DNA of 64,000 bases from Gilliamella apis (GTDB lineage Bacteria > Pseudomonadota > Gammaproteobacteria > Enterobacterales > Orbaceae): the NCBI RefSeq assembly GCF_030758615.1, contig NZ_CP132381.1, positions 1,488,001 to 1,552,000 of the forward strand. Reading direction: 5' to 3'. The notes beneath the pieces were generated by a model. The model saw only the letters and a program-made list of their open reading frames with translations, made no database searches and was not told where the DNA came from. Positions 57,117-64,000 of this stretch are shown here, one piece after another (the stretch's first letter is position 1; the number at the start of each line of letters is the position of its first letter). The position numbers were made by a program, and so were the translations under genes.

Positions 57117-57806
57117 CTAAAACCAATTTAAAATAAATACCATTATTGGAAATAAAAATGGTGCTGTCAATGAAGTCATAATACCACATAGTACCAGTGA
57201 TAAAGAGCTATAAGCTCCTTCATTATAATCTACTTCAATACAGCGAGCTGTACCAACAGCGTGTGATACAGCACCGATTGATAAACCTCTGGCAGAGGCT
57301 GTTTTGATTTTAGCCCAATTTAGCAATTGATGAGCAAAAATTCCTCCTAAAGTTCCAACAAGTATTACACATAATGCGGCAATAGATGGAACACCACCTT
57401 GATTTTCTGCGATAGTTACCGCTATGGCAGTGGTGACTGATTTAGGCAGTACCGAGGCTGCAATTTCATTACTACCTCCTAACCAAAATGCAATACAAAC
57501 ACCTGTCACCATAGAAGCAATTGAAGCGGTAAAGGTGATTATCATGATGGATTTCCAACGGGCTTTTATTTGTGGGATTAATTCATACAAAGGGTAAGCC
57601 AAAGCAACAACTGAATAAGGGAGTAAGTCATTAATAATTTTGACGTTTTTTACATATTCAATATAACTAGTCTGTGTAATTAATAAAATAGGAATTAAAA
57701 CAATAACCGAAATCACTAATGGATTAAATAGTGGATTTTTGATTTTAAAGGAAATTTTACGAATCACAAGAAAAACTAAAACAGTTAATGGTAACATCCA
57801 TATCAT
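57117..57806 (-). CDS. yohK: LrgB/CidB-family membrane protein YohK
   Basis: 229-aa inner-membrane protein with about seven to eight helices. LrgB-family features are YPLYELIPQIKARWKSIMI, LPKSVTTAIAVTIAENQGGVPSIAALCVILVGTLGG, and GLSIGAVSHAVGTARCIEVD. The start overlaps the end of yohJ by four bases. Together with YohJ it resembles the Cid/Lrg pair, which are linked to murein hydrolase or pyruvate/solute transport. Confidence 0.93.
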   Translation of the reverse strand: MIWMLPLTVLVFLVIRKISFKIKNPLFNPLVISVIVLIPILLITQTSYIEYVKNVKIINDLLPYSVVALAYPLYELIPQIKARWKSIMIITFTASIASMVTGVCIAFWLGGSNEIAASVLPKSVTTAIAVTIAENQGGVPSIAALCVILVGTLGGIFAHQLLNWAKIKTASARGLSIGAVSHAVGTARCIEVDYNEGAYSSLSLVLCGIMTSLTAPFLFPIMVFILNWF

Positions 57807-58246
57807 GATTGTTTCCCCTTATTATCAGACGATTTTACCGCGGGTTTATGCAAATGCTCTGTAAGATATCCGGTTAAAAATAAGACAATAATTGAACCGC
57901 CAACACTGGCAAAAATAATCGGTACCCAATTAGCTAAAAGTAGTGAATAATTATCCATGATCCCCATTGCAGCAGGAATAAATAGCACAGTCATATAGCG
58001 CATAAAAAGATTGCAACTGTTTTTGATCCAACGCGTTGGTATAAGTTGAAATGCTAATAAAAAAAACAAGATTAATAGACCAATAATACTACCAGGGATC
58101 ATGATTGGTAAGATTGCCGAAACAATATTACCAGCCCATAAACAGAGGGTTAAAATAATTAAGCCCCGACCATAACTAAATAGTGTGTAATATAAAGAAT
58201 AAAGTCGATGCTTAATTGTTGCATGTTTGGCTAAAAAATGTTTCAT
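57803..58246 (-). CDS. yohJ: LrgA/CidA-family membrane protein YohJ
   Basis: 147-aa inner-membrane protein with four helices (for example LLILFFLLAFQLIP and VLFIPAAMGIMDN). The segment LPIMIPGSIIGLLILF is typical of LrgA/CidA. First gene of the unit, with a short basic tail. Role is shared with YohK and is not settled. Confidence 0.9.
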   Translation of the reverse strand: MKHFLAKHATIKHRLYSLYYTLFSYGRGLIILTLCLWAGNIVSAILPIMIPGSIIGLLILFFLLAFQLIPTRWIKNSCNLFMRYMTVLFIPAAMGIMDNYSLLLANWVPIIFASVGGSIIVLFLTGYLTEHLHKPAVKSSDNKGKQS

Positions 58247-58352
58247 AGTTTATATACTAATTGTCTTAAAATTAAATATTGACGGTATGTCCGTCGTTTA
58301 GAAAGGGCGGAGAACTAAAATCAGAAACATATAATACGCCCCTGTAATTCAA

Positions 58353-59786
58353 TTATCCAACTAAATAATGACAATATTGGTAAAGTTGCTTTAATAAAGT
58401 GAGCTTTTCCGGTTTCTGTATATAAATTTCGGCTAGTTGTTCAAGTGATTGTAAATAATTTTGTATCTCAATGGTATTGAGTTTATCTCGACAGTGATCT
58501 TGCCAAATGCGTTGTTCTTGTTCGGTTAATGCTTGCGGATAATTTCTCGCTTTGTAGCGAAAGAATAATGTGGTTAATCGTGGATCATCGAAAGTGATTG
58601 ATAAAGTTTCTAATAAATGAACTGGCGTGGTTCTTATAGTTTCACAACGTAATAGATCTTGACCATTTAAAAATCCACTATAAATTTGTGCATCAACATC
58701 ACTGTTAACTGGATAATCATTATTGATACTAAATAGCTCACGCATTTTATCCTGTAATTTATTTTGGTTTTGTAGTAGTTTTTGTTGATTAATTAAACAT
58801 TGTTGTTTATCTAAATTAAAACGCTTTGCGTTATCAGCTAATAATGTGCTTAATGGCGCAATAATTGGACATTTATTTATATGAATCAGTTTTAATGGAA
58901 TACGCTGTTCGTCTAACTCAAGATCGGCTGTTTTGGTGTAAAGTTTTTCCTGAATAGTCTCGACTGGTAAATCAATAATTGAATCAATATCTCCAGTTAG
59001 ATCACAGACTATAACTGCATTATTTTGCGTTGGATGCCATGCAATAGGGCAGACTAATGACATATTGCCTCTATGACTACCTAACATTCCAGATACATGA
59101 ACAATAGGTGTCATATTTACAACGTCAATAAGCTCGGCAACTCTGTTTTTGTTACGTAATGTATAGAAATAATTGAATAACTTTGGTTGGGCTTGTTTGA
59201 TAAGTTTTGCCATAGCTATAGTTGCATAAACATCTGACATTGCATCATGGGCATGCTCGTGGGCTATATTATTTGCTTTAGTTAAATCTTCTAAACGAAA
59301 ACTCGGTAAACCAGCATCATTAGTTGGCCAGTTAATACCTTCGGGTCTTAATGCATAACATGCTCTAACGACATCAAGCAGATCCCACCGTGAATTACCA
59401 TTACGCCAACTATAAGAGTAAGGATCATAAAAATTACGATATAAAATATTGCGAGTCACTTCATCATCAAAACGAATGTTGTTATAACCTAAGATGCAAG
59501 TATTCGGTCGACTGAATTCTTGATGAATTAGTTTGCTGAATTCAGCTTCACATAACCCATTTTGATTTGCTTTTTGTGGTGTGATACCGGTAATAAGTAC
59601 AGCTTCAGGATTGGGTAAATAATCTTGCGCAATTTGGCTATAAATAACTAATGGTTTTTCAATAATATTAAAATCACTATCTGTTCGAATACCGGCAAAT
59701 TGTGCTGGACGATCTAAAGCGGGGTTGATACCAAAAGTTTCGTAATCATGGAAGTAAAAAGTAGGCTGTATTTGATCGTTTTTCAT
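58353..59786 (-). CDS. sbcB: Exodeoxyribonuclease I
   Basis: Single-strand 3'-5' exonuclease of 477 aa in the DEDDh group. The first catalytic pair is HDYETFGINPALDRPAQFAG (Asp14, Glu16); other conserved segments are ILGYNNIRFDDEVTRNILYRNFYDPY and HDAMSDVYATIAMAKLI (near 185). The C-terminal domain has the SH3-like and helical parts that bind DNA and SSB. The length is near that of E. coli SbcB (475 aa). It stands alone. Confidence 0.97.
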   Translation of the reverse strand: MKNDQIQPTFYFHDYETFGINPALDRPAQFAGIRTDSDFNIIEKPLVIYSQIAQDYLPNPEAVLITGITPQKANQNGLCEAEFSKLIHQEFSRPNTCILGYNNIRFDDEVTRNILYRNFYDPYSYSWRNGNSRWDLLDVVRACYALRPEGINWPTNDAGLPSFRLEDLTKANNIAHEHAHDAMSDVYATIAMAKLIKQAQPKLFNYFYTLRNKNRVAELIDVVNMTPIVHVSGMLGSHRGNMSLVCPIAWHPTQNNAVIVCDLTGDIDSIIDLPVETIQEKLYTKTADLELDEQRIPLKLIHINKCPIIAPLSTLLADNAKRFNLDKQQCLINQQKLLQNQNKLQDKMRELFSINNDYPVNSDVDAQIYSGFLNGQDLLRCETIRTTPVHLLETLSITFDDPRLTTLFFRYKARNYPQALTEQEQRIWQDHCRDKLNTIEIQNYLQSLEQLAEIYIQKPEKLTLLKQLYQYCHYLVG

Positions 59787-60206
59787 TCCGTTATTTTGCT
59801 CTTAAGTTTTCATTTTAATTTCAATTGATTATATCATTATTTAGCTAATCTTATTTATGAACATTACAATGATGTAAGAATAGATAAATTCCAATAGTTA
59901 ATCTTTAAACTGACTTTACTGTGAACTATAAAAATTTATTTTAATTAACTTTATTTATAATAATATTCAAAACAAAGGTTTTGTGATAAATTTATTAGAA
60001 CAATTAATTTGTTACCCTGTCACAAATATAATGTTTTAATGATTACTAATCGAAAGATTGATAGGTTAATAAATAGCTAATGTGCTTTTTATCTTATTTT
60101 ATATAATATTTGTTGTTATTAACTAATCATCTAAATTTATTTTATTTGTATTTGTATTGAACAAAGAGTTTAGAATCGTAAGAACAGTTAATTTGGATGA
60201 ATAATT
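59787..60206. other. 420-bp AT-rich gap
   Basis: No gene seen. The left part carries the sbcB promoter and the right part that of the 60207 gene. Confidence 0.5.
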
Positions 60207-60599
60207 ATGTTATTAGTTTATCTTCGAGATGATGTAGTGATTGATGGAAATATAAAATTATTTCATTTTATTTTTACCGAGATTAAAGTATCAGATGATG
60301 TTGTCAGTATCGAGTTTGTTCCTGATCTTATTGAAAAAAATGAACAAACTTCAGATATTGATAAGCGAAATAAAGGTATAGCTCACTACTTTGGTTTTTA
60401 TTTCGAAGAAGATGATGATAAGGAATTAATACATACTTATTTTGATTCAGCTATAGAAGCACATGTTGATAGAAGTTTTTATGATATATTTATACGTTTA
60501 AGACCGTTTATGATTGAGCACTATAAAGGGAATGATGTTAATCTTGTTGATTTAGCTGAAGATGGATTTAATATAAAAATAACACATATCAAAAAATAG
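60207..60599 (+). CDS. Unknown acidic cytoplasmic protein (130 aa)
   Basis: Not recognised. Very acidic, with FVPDLIEKNEQTSDID and FYFEEDDDKELIHTY. No signal peptide or membrane segment. The start ATG has GGATGA upstream. It lies 28 bp before the small CSCWMCG gene in the same direction and may be co-transcribed. Small acidic proteins of this kind are often immunity or antitoxin proteins, but no toxin is adjacent, so this is speculative. Confidence 0.65.
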   Translation: MLLVYLRDDVVIDGNIKLFHFIFTEIKVSDDVVSIEFVPDLIEKNEQTSDIDKRNKGIAHYFGFYFEEDDDKELIHTYFDSAIEAHVDRSFYDIFIRLRPFMIEHYKGNDVNLVDLAEDGFNIKITHIKK

Positions 60600-60627
60600 A
60601 TTTATCATTATTTTATATAAAAATTGT

Positions 60628-60846
60628 ATGAAAACTAAAAGCTATAGACGACAGCAGATTAAACGTTGTTTAGATAGTCGAAAGAATAACTTTATTGGTA
60701 GTAATTCCAGAAAAGCACTTAAAAAACATATAACAACACCTAAAGCTTGTTCTTGTTGGATGTGTGGAAATCCAAGGAAATATCTAAATGAAATTACGCT
60801 ACAAGAACAACGTTCGATATTGAATTATCAGGAGGGCCTTTTATAA
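60628..60846 (+). CDS. Small Cys-rich protein with CSCWMCGNPRK motif (72 aa)
   Basis: Basic protein of 72 aa with three clustered cysteines in ACSCWMCGNPRKYLNEITLQEQRS. Short proteins with this CSCWMCGNPR motif occur widely in bacteria without a known role; a metal site is plausible. Its start is ATG 60628 with a weak ribosome binding site. Its stop codon sits in the loop side of a terminator hairpin. Confidence 0.8.
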   Translation: MKTKSYRRQQIKRCLDSRKNNFIGSNSRKALKKHITTPKACSCWMCGNPRKYLNEITLQEQRSILNYQEGLL

Positions 60847-60855
60847 GGCTTTTTA
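60836..60855 (+). terminator. Terminator overlapping the end of the small Cys-rich gene
   Basis: Five-bp stem gcctt / aaggc with loop ttat, followed by TTTTT. The stop codon TAA (60844-60846) lies inside the structure. Confidence 0.7.
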
Positions 60856-61301
60856 TTGTCTTTAAAGAAATTAGTCGCTTCTACCGATCAGGTCGGCTCC
60901 TTATATATTAATATCAATAGCAGTTTGCTTGATCACTGCTATATTATCGATATTTAATTTAAATTTTTTATCTTTTATTTTTTATTTTTTATAGTACGAT
61001 TTTCGCTTCTATGTAGATTTATTTCAACTCTAATTAACACCAATTAAACCACCTTGATTTTTTAGTTAAATTGTTGTTATAATTAAATTTATAAAAATAA
61101 CCTTTGACTATATTGTAAGCTATCAAGCTTACTATTAGTAGCAGTAGTAGCAGAATTAAAATAACTATTTCACTGTAATTCTTCTTAAGTCGTTATCTAA
61201 AAAATAATGTGATGTTATCAGCCATCTTGTTGATGATTATGCTTTTGAGCTAGCTTACATGGAATGTAAATAATTTATTATTTAAGCATTGGTATTTTGA
61301 A
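60856..61301. other. 450-bp gap before the endonuclease gene
   Basis: AT-rich. It has one small hairpin gtaagct-atca-agcttac (61115-61132) and a short run of tag/cag repeats just after (61136-61151). No gene seen. Confidence 0.5.
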
Positions 61302-62144
61302 ATGGATTTCGCAAAAAAAATTAGTCTAGCTTTAGCTATTTGTTTCGTTTTGACCGCAAATTGTTATGCTAAAAACTGTAAAAAGGGCATACCTTGTGGT
61401 AACTCATGTATATCAGCCAACAAAACATGTAGGATTGATTCTTATCCTGTTTCTGGTAAATCGCAACCAAAATCTGCTTCTGCTGAAGTTGAATCTTCAA
61501 TAGTTGCAATTAATAAGCAAAATTTTAACACAGCCAAAACTCATTTAGTTAAAATCTATAAAGAAAACCCAGAGCAAACAACATTTTATTGCGGATGTAA
61601 CTTTTCATTTGAAGGTAAAAAAGGTTCTATAGATTTTAGTCAATGTGGTTATAAACCAAGAAAAAATGAACAAAGAGCATCTCGCATCGAATGGGAGCAT
61701 GTTATGCCTGCTGAAAATTTTGGTCGTCATTTGCAATGTTGGCAAGAAGGGGGGCGTAAAGGGTGCAAGCAGGATGCTATATTTAATGCAATGGAAGGTG
61801 ATCTGCATAATTTACAACCAGCTATTGGTGAGGTGAATGGTGACCGATCTAATTATAGATATTCACAATTTACCAAAGAATTTAGTCAATATGGCCAATG
61901 TCAATCTGCAGTTGATTTTAAAGCACGAGTTTTTCAACCTAGACAACAAATTCGAGGCGTAATAGCACGAACATATTTCTACATGCAGAATAAATACAAT
62001 ATAAATTTATCTGATTCTGATAATAAGTTGATGCTAGCGTGGAATGAGATGTATCCACCTAAACAATGGGAATGTGATAGAAATCGACAAATAGAAAAAA
62101 TTCAGGGTAATGACAACAAGTTTATTAGTGAACAGTGTAAATAA
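61302..62144 (+). CDS. Secreted endonuclease I with Cys-rich head
   Basis: Exported nuclease of 280 aa (endonuclease I / EndA-Vvn family). A signal peptide (ISLALAICFVLTANCYA) is followed by a short cysteine module CKKGIPCGNSCISANKTCR (about 26-44), not part of typical EndA. The catalytic region is RIEWEHVMPAENFGRHLQCW (His133) with EGDLHNLQPAIGEVNGDRSN (about 165-184). Several cysteines suggest disulfides in the periplasm. It degrades DNA outside or in the periplasm, perhaps for nutrition. It is followed by an overlapping gene. Confidence 0.88.
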   Translation: MDFAKKISLALAICFVLTANCYAKNCKKGIPCGNSCISANKTCRIDSYPVSGKSQPKSASAEVESSIVAINKQNFNTAKTHLVKIYKENPEQTTFYCGCNFSFEGKKGSIDFSQCGYKPRKNEQRASRIEWEHVMPAENFGRHLQCWQEGGRKGCKQDAIFNAMEGDLHNLQPAIGEVNGDRSNYRYSQFTKEFSQYGQCQSAVDFKARVFQPRQQIRGVIARTYFYMQNKYNINLSDSDNKLMLAWNEMYPPKQWECDRNRQIEKIQGNDNKFISEQCK

Positions 62145-62530
62145 TGAAAACAAAAATTATCTTAGTGTTGGTCTTTTTTATTACAGTTATACAAGATGCT
62201 TATGGTGCTGCTCATTATAGAACATATGTTCCTCGGGTTCGTACCTATTCTTTTCATACTTTCCATTCTAGTAGAGGAACGGGCAACGAAACACCGTTAG
62301 ATAATATTTTTTTAAGTATTTTTATCATTTTCTTTCTTGGTATATTTTTTCTATCAGCAATATCGGTAATTCAAGAGTGTAAAGAAGCTAAAGATAAATT
62401 ATTAGCAGAAGAGAAAGAAAAGCGTAATGAACTTGAGCGAATAAAATTAGAGGAAGCTAGAGCAATTAAAAAAGCGATGGCTCCTAAAGTCGAAGTGTAC
62501 AAACTTAAGAAATATAGAAAAAAAAGATAA
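62144..62530 (+). CDS. Unknown secreted/membrane protein (128 aa), coupled to the endonuclease
   Basis: Not recognised. Signal-like start (ILVLVFFITVIQDAYGA), then a His/Tyr/Arg-rich section (HYRTYVPRVRTYSFHTFHSS), a membrane helix (about 53-75) and a highly charged helical tail with Glu-Lys runs (likely coiled coil), ending in a basic KKYRKKR. The ATG overlaps the nuclease stop codon in TAATG, so translation is coupled. It may anchor or modulate the nuclease, which is only inferred from position. Confidence 0.7.
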   Translation: MKTKIILVLVFFITVIQDAYGAAHYRTYVPRVRTYSFHTFHSSRGTGNETPLDNIFLSIFIIFFLGIFFLSAISVIQECKEAKDKLLAEEKEKRNELERIKLEEARAIKKAMAPKVEVYKLKKYRKKR

Positions 62531-62838
62531 AATGTCTTGATTACTATTGATGTTTTAAGGTCATTATTAGCTAATAAATCGCTATATGCTTTTATTCGAC
62601 ATTATGTCTGATAACTATAACTTGAATAAAATCACTTTATATTTTATTTTAAATTATTTATAGCAAAAGGTATTGTTTGATCTTTCAATAAGACTTATTT
62701 GATGTAGTTAAAACATGATGAAATTTATATTGTTACTTTATTATGTTTGTTTTTGAAAAGTTATATTATCTTTGCATTACTAATCAGAATATTAAAAGTG
62801 AATATAGGGATATATTCACCTTTAATCGTTGTTTTAAT
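62531..62838. other. 308-bp intergenic gap between convergent genes
   Basis: AT-rich, without a supportable gene. No clear terminator was seen for either flanking gene. Confidence 0.4.
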
Positions 62839-63900
62839 TTAGTAATAGGTTTCAATTTCTTTTAAAAATATTTTTAATTCCTCAATCCAAAAGTTTGCAT
62901 TCATCGTTGTACTATGGCCACTTGTTTTGTTACTGGCAGGAATGAGATAATATTTTGCTGCTACAATATCTTTTAACGCTTTCTGCATCACTCCTGTATT
63001 TGGAGGATTTCTTTCATCATCTTCTGAATTAATGACTAAAATAAAAGCTTTTATCTTAGTTAAATCTTGAGTTGGATCAAAGTTTCTTGCCGCATCCCAT
63101 TGATATAAAAAATCATTAGCATCCATGCTAACACGTTCTTTTAACTTGTCTGATAATATTTCTTCTGTTTTTGCCGTATTATAGGCTTTATTTTGCCAAG
63201 CAATATCGCCACCATTAGTTGCTATGTCATAATAATGATAAACAGTTTGAAATTTTTCTGGTTGTTTAGTATAAAAACCATTGTTCCAATCAGGATCTTC
63301 TTTAATTGAATTGATAAGCATTTTTCTCATAATCCAATTTCGACTAGACATTGGAGCAGGGGTTGCTGCCATTGGAATTGCAGCTGTCATATAGTCAGGA
63401 TATTTAGTTATCCATAACCAGGTGTTCATGCCTCCCATTGAGTTACCAATAATAAGTTCAAGGTGATTTATGCCTAATCCATTTTTCAATAGTTGGTATT
63501 GAGCATTAACCATGTCACCATAATCATAATGAGGAAAATTTCCTTTTAGTTCATCAGAAGGTTTTGATGATTTTCCCGTACCAATTGCATCAGGTAATAT
63601 AATAAAATATTTTTCAGCGTCTAACGGTTTTCCTTTATCAAATAATGCATGCCCGAAACTATCATTAAGCATAGAATTACCATCACCAGTTGTACCATGT
63701 AAAATTAAAACTGGTTTGCCCTTAGGATTTCCAAGTGTGACATAATGAATTTTTAAATTTTTGACCGTATTACCATCATTAAATCGAAAGTTTTTAATAA
63801 TATAATCACCTTCATTTCTATTGTAAAAATCAGTACAAAATCCTGGCGGAACAATGATAAAGGAAATAAAAAATAATAGTGTTTTTGTTATATTATTCAT
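62839..63900 (-). CDS. Secreted alpha/beta hydrolase (MetX-like fold)
   Basis: Exported hydrolase of 353 aa with a signal peptide (LLFFISFIIVPPGFC). The fold resembles the homoserine-acetyltransferase-like alpha/beta hydrolases: PVLILHGTTGDGNSM, the nucleophile elbow IGNSMGGMNTW (Ser154), an acidic region NSEDDERNPP and a C-terminal SGHSTTMNANFW (His). A secreted MetX would be unusual, so it is more likely an esterase or similar; the substrate is unknown. It converges with the gene at 62144. Confidence 0.85.
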   Translation of the reverse strand: MNNITKTLLFFISFIIVPPGFCTDFYNRNEGDYIIKNFRFNDGNTVKNLKIHYVTLGNPKGKPVLILHGTTGDGNSMLNDSFGHALFDKGKPLDAEKYFIILPDAIGTGKSSKPSDELKGNFPHYDYGDMVNAQYQLLKNGLGINHLELIIGNSMGGMNTWLWITKYPDYMTAAIPMAATPAPMSSRNWIMRKMLINSIKEDPDWNNGFYTKQPEKFQTVYHYYDIATNGGDIAWQNKAYNTAKTEEILSDKLKERVSMDANDFLYQWDAARNFDPTQDLTKIKAFILVINSEDDERNPPNTGVMQKALKDIVAAKYYLIPASNKTSGHSTTMNANFWIEELKIFLKEIETYY

Positions 63901-64000
63901 AATTGGTTCTCTCCATTATACTTATGCAAAGCTAACATTGTTTTAACGGTAAGAGATGGGGCAGGTAGATAATAATTAACGAAGTATTGATCCATCGTTA

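Overview
The window is AT-rich (roughly one third GC by eye) and densely coded on both strands. Its conserved genes are gammaproteobacterial: rhlE, yggL, ybiT, yaaA, yccJ, rnz, argE, yhiI-rbbA-yhhJ, umuDC, artPJQM-uvrC-pgsA with a tRNA cluster, yohJK-sanA and sbcB. Low GC, small gaps, and many sugar-uptake and iron-uptake genes fit a host-associated member of the Orbaceae (Gilliamella-like insect gut symbiont). This is an inference from gene content, not a database result. No rRNA, prophage, insertion sequence or CRISPR array was seen.

Layout. 1-5.0 kb: a NikA-type binding protein cut by the window edge, behind a Fur-box match; then rhlE, yggL and ybiT. 5-14.7 kb: housekeeping and stress genes (yaaA, yccJ, rnz, argE) mixed with small secreted proteins of unknown function, two transporters, an HxlR/flavin-reductase divergent pair, and three copies of a 35-bp intergenic repeat. 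15-20 kb: the yhiI-rbbA-yhhJ export operon. 20.5-24.5 kb: a damage block, with umuDC behind a LexA box and then an RtcB-type RNA ligase overlapping the release-factor homologue PrfH. The latter pair is a ribosome-repair module and is preceded by a long leader with a tiny ORF whose ribosome binding site lies in a hairpin. 24.7-27.4 kb: a secreted tannase/feruloyl-esterase-type enzyme, an HxlR regulator and a secreted SnoaL-like protein.

27.8-31.6 kb: a sugar PTS operon (IIB, IIC, PfkB kinase, class II aldolase) behind two strong CRP-site matches but without a IIA gene. 31.6-34.1 kb: a Fur-box-controlled haem/haemoprotein-type TonB receptor. 34.2-35.5 kb: two unknown genes. 36-41.6 kb: a ribose-type sugar ABC operon with its kinase and a DeoR regulator. 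42.5-47.2 kb: an iron-chelate uptake cassette (RhtX/FptX-type MFS permease, PchR/YbtA-type AraC regulator, TonB receptor) with Fur-like operators and no biosynthesis genes, which suggests use of foreign siderophores. 47.2-50.2 kb: a decaying stretch with a frameshifted carboxymuconolactone-decarboxylase-family pseudogene and a LysR C-terminal remnant. 50.2-60 kb: housekeeping genes read leftwards (sbcB; yohJK-sanA; artPJQM-uvrC-pgsA-tRNA-Leu-tRNA-Gly). 60-64 kb: short unknown genes, a secreted endonuclease I with a Cys-rich head, and a secreted alpha/beta hydrolase.

The themes are iron acquisition (four Fur-like boxes), CRP-linked sugar uptake, and defence against DNA and ribosome damage, as expected for a competitive gut bacterium. 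The part closest to a special biological system is the RtcB/PrfH module with its structured leader.
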